From Brevibacterium pigmentatum (lineage in GTDB: Bacteria; Actinomycetota; Actinomycetes; Actinomycetales; Brevibacteriaceae), in the NCBI RefSeq assembly GCF_011617465.1, contig NZ_CP050153.1:1426001-1490000 (forward strand): DNA of 64,000 nucleotides. The letters are read 5' to 3'. Below, in pieces: positions 63,810 through 64,000 of this stretch (its first letter is position 1; each line of letters starts with the position of its first letter). The notes beneath the pieces were generated by a model. That model had not been told where the DNA came from. It saw only the letters and a list, made by a program, of their open reading frames with translations, and made no database searches. A program made the translations under genes and the position numbers.

Positions 63810-63857
63810 ATCAGATCACTCGGCGGTAAGAAGACCGAGTGCATCTGGCATGAGTAG
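63810..63857 (+). pseudogene. higB: higB N-terminal remnant
   Basis: Encodes I-R-S-L-G-G-K-K-T-E-C-I-W-H-E-stop, aligning with the intact HigB start IRSFGDKERERLWHRG. The rest of the toxin is deleted. It lies 36 bp after the degenerate ychF end, like the intact higB after the third ychF end. Confidence 0.75.
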
Positions 63858-63878
63858 TTACGACAAAACGCATTGAAC

Positions 63879-63932
63879 GCGCAGAACAAGCTCGCCGTGT
63901 CGATCGGAGTACCGCCGCGACGCATCGACTAG
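63879..63932 (+). pseudogene. higA: higA internal remnant
   Basis: Encodes A-Q-N-K-L-A-V-S-I-G-V-P-P-R-R-I-D-stop, matching QNKLAVSIGVPPRRIN of the intact antitoxin helix-turn-helix. Flanking antitoxin sequence is absent. With the higB remnant just upstream it forms a collapsed second higBA operon. Confidence 0.85.
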
Positions 63933-63952
63933 CTTCGTCGTGAGCGTCGAGC

Positions 63953-64000
63953 GCTGCGCGACAAGATCTCTGCGATCACACCTTCTCGTAGTCGCGCAGC
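63953..64000. repeat. inverted repeat at the window edge
   Basis: GCTGCGCGAC (63953-63962) and its exact complement (63991-64000) enclose 28 bases. The right arm ends at the last base of the window, so it may be longer. It could be a terminator or the end of another element. Confidence 0.4.

Noticed and set aside
57193..64000. tRNA-linked genomic island
   Set aside because: No tRNA or tmRNA gene is seen; the repeated element is the end of a protein-coding gene, ychF.

Overview
The window is a high-GC actinobacterial chromosome segment. Mycothiol S-conjugate amidase, WhiB, MtrA/MtrB/LpqB, AccA3 and a PdtaS-type kinase place it in Actinobacteria; gene content and order fit the Micrococcales, and Brevibacterium is my best guess (inference, not a database result). 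There are no rRNA or tRNA genes, no intact transposase or integrase and no CRISPR array.

Positions 1-40,400 are core genome: the end of a phosphomannomutase gene, ahcY, and a minus-strand envelope operon (SpoIIM/RDD neighbours, MoxR ATPase, DUF58, DUF4350, DUF4129 and a polytopic membrane protein). Then come the mtrA-mtrB-lpqB signalling operon, comF, hpf, a YcaQ-type glycosylase and secA. An accessory stretch follows (Rv3235-like protein, LysM protein, excisionase-like regulator, SAF/CpaB-like and CpaE-like proteins, DUF6912, DUF2505). After it lie the giant NAD-glutamate dehydrogenase, pdtaS facing whiB, a gamma-carbonic-anhydrase-like protein, lpdA, a YCII/ECF42 sigma pair, accA3, maf and an SGNH hydrolase. 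Most belong to a block also found together around Rv3219-Rv3303c in Mycobacterium tuberculosis.

Positions 40,400-57,192 hold an AI-2E-type permease and then a second block in the same order as M. tuberculosis Rv1080c-Rv1112: greA, DUF4307, mca, a small membrane protein, trhA, uppS, phoH2, fumC, (beta-carbonic anhydrase), glpX, DUF4245, xseB, xseA, ispH, rmuC, ychF. Long GC-rich perfect palindromes separate most convergent gene pairs.

Positions 57,193-64,000 are the unusual part: a mosaic accessory island starting exactly at the stop codon of ychF. Diverged copies of the last codons of ychF (peptide [14 protein letters not shown]) recur at 57,967-57,990, 61,459-61,491 and 63,580-63,773. They split the island into modules: (1) a small membrane-anchored DUF6680-like protein; (2) an unrecognised 820-residue protein with a central PD-(D/E)XK nuclease-like signature; (3) a HigBA toxin-antitoxin pair, a broken APH-family kinase gene and a winged-helix-nucleotidyltransferase/HEPN pair; (4) a second, decayed HigBA copy. 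I read this as an integration or recombination hotspot at the 3' end of ychF in which each incoming module brings a donor ychF end. It is the most likely place for an undescribed defence-type system here.
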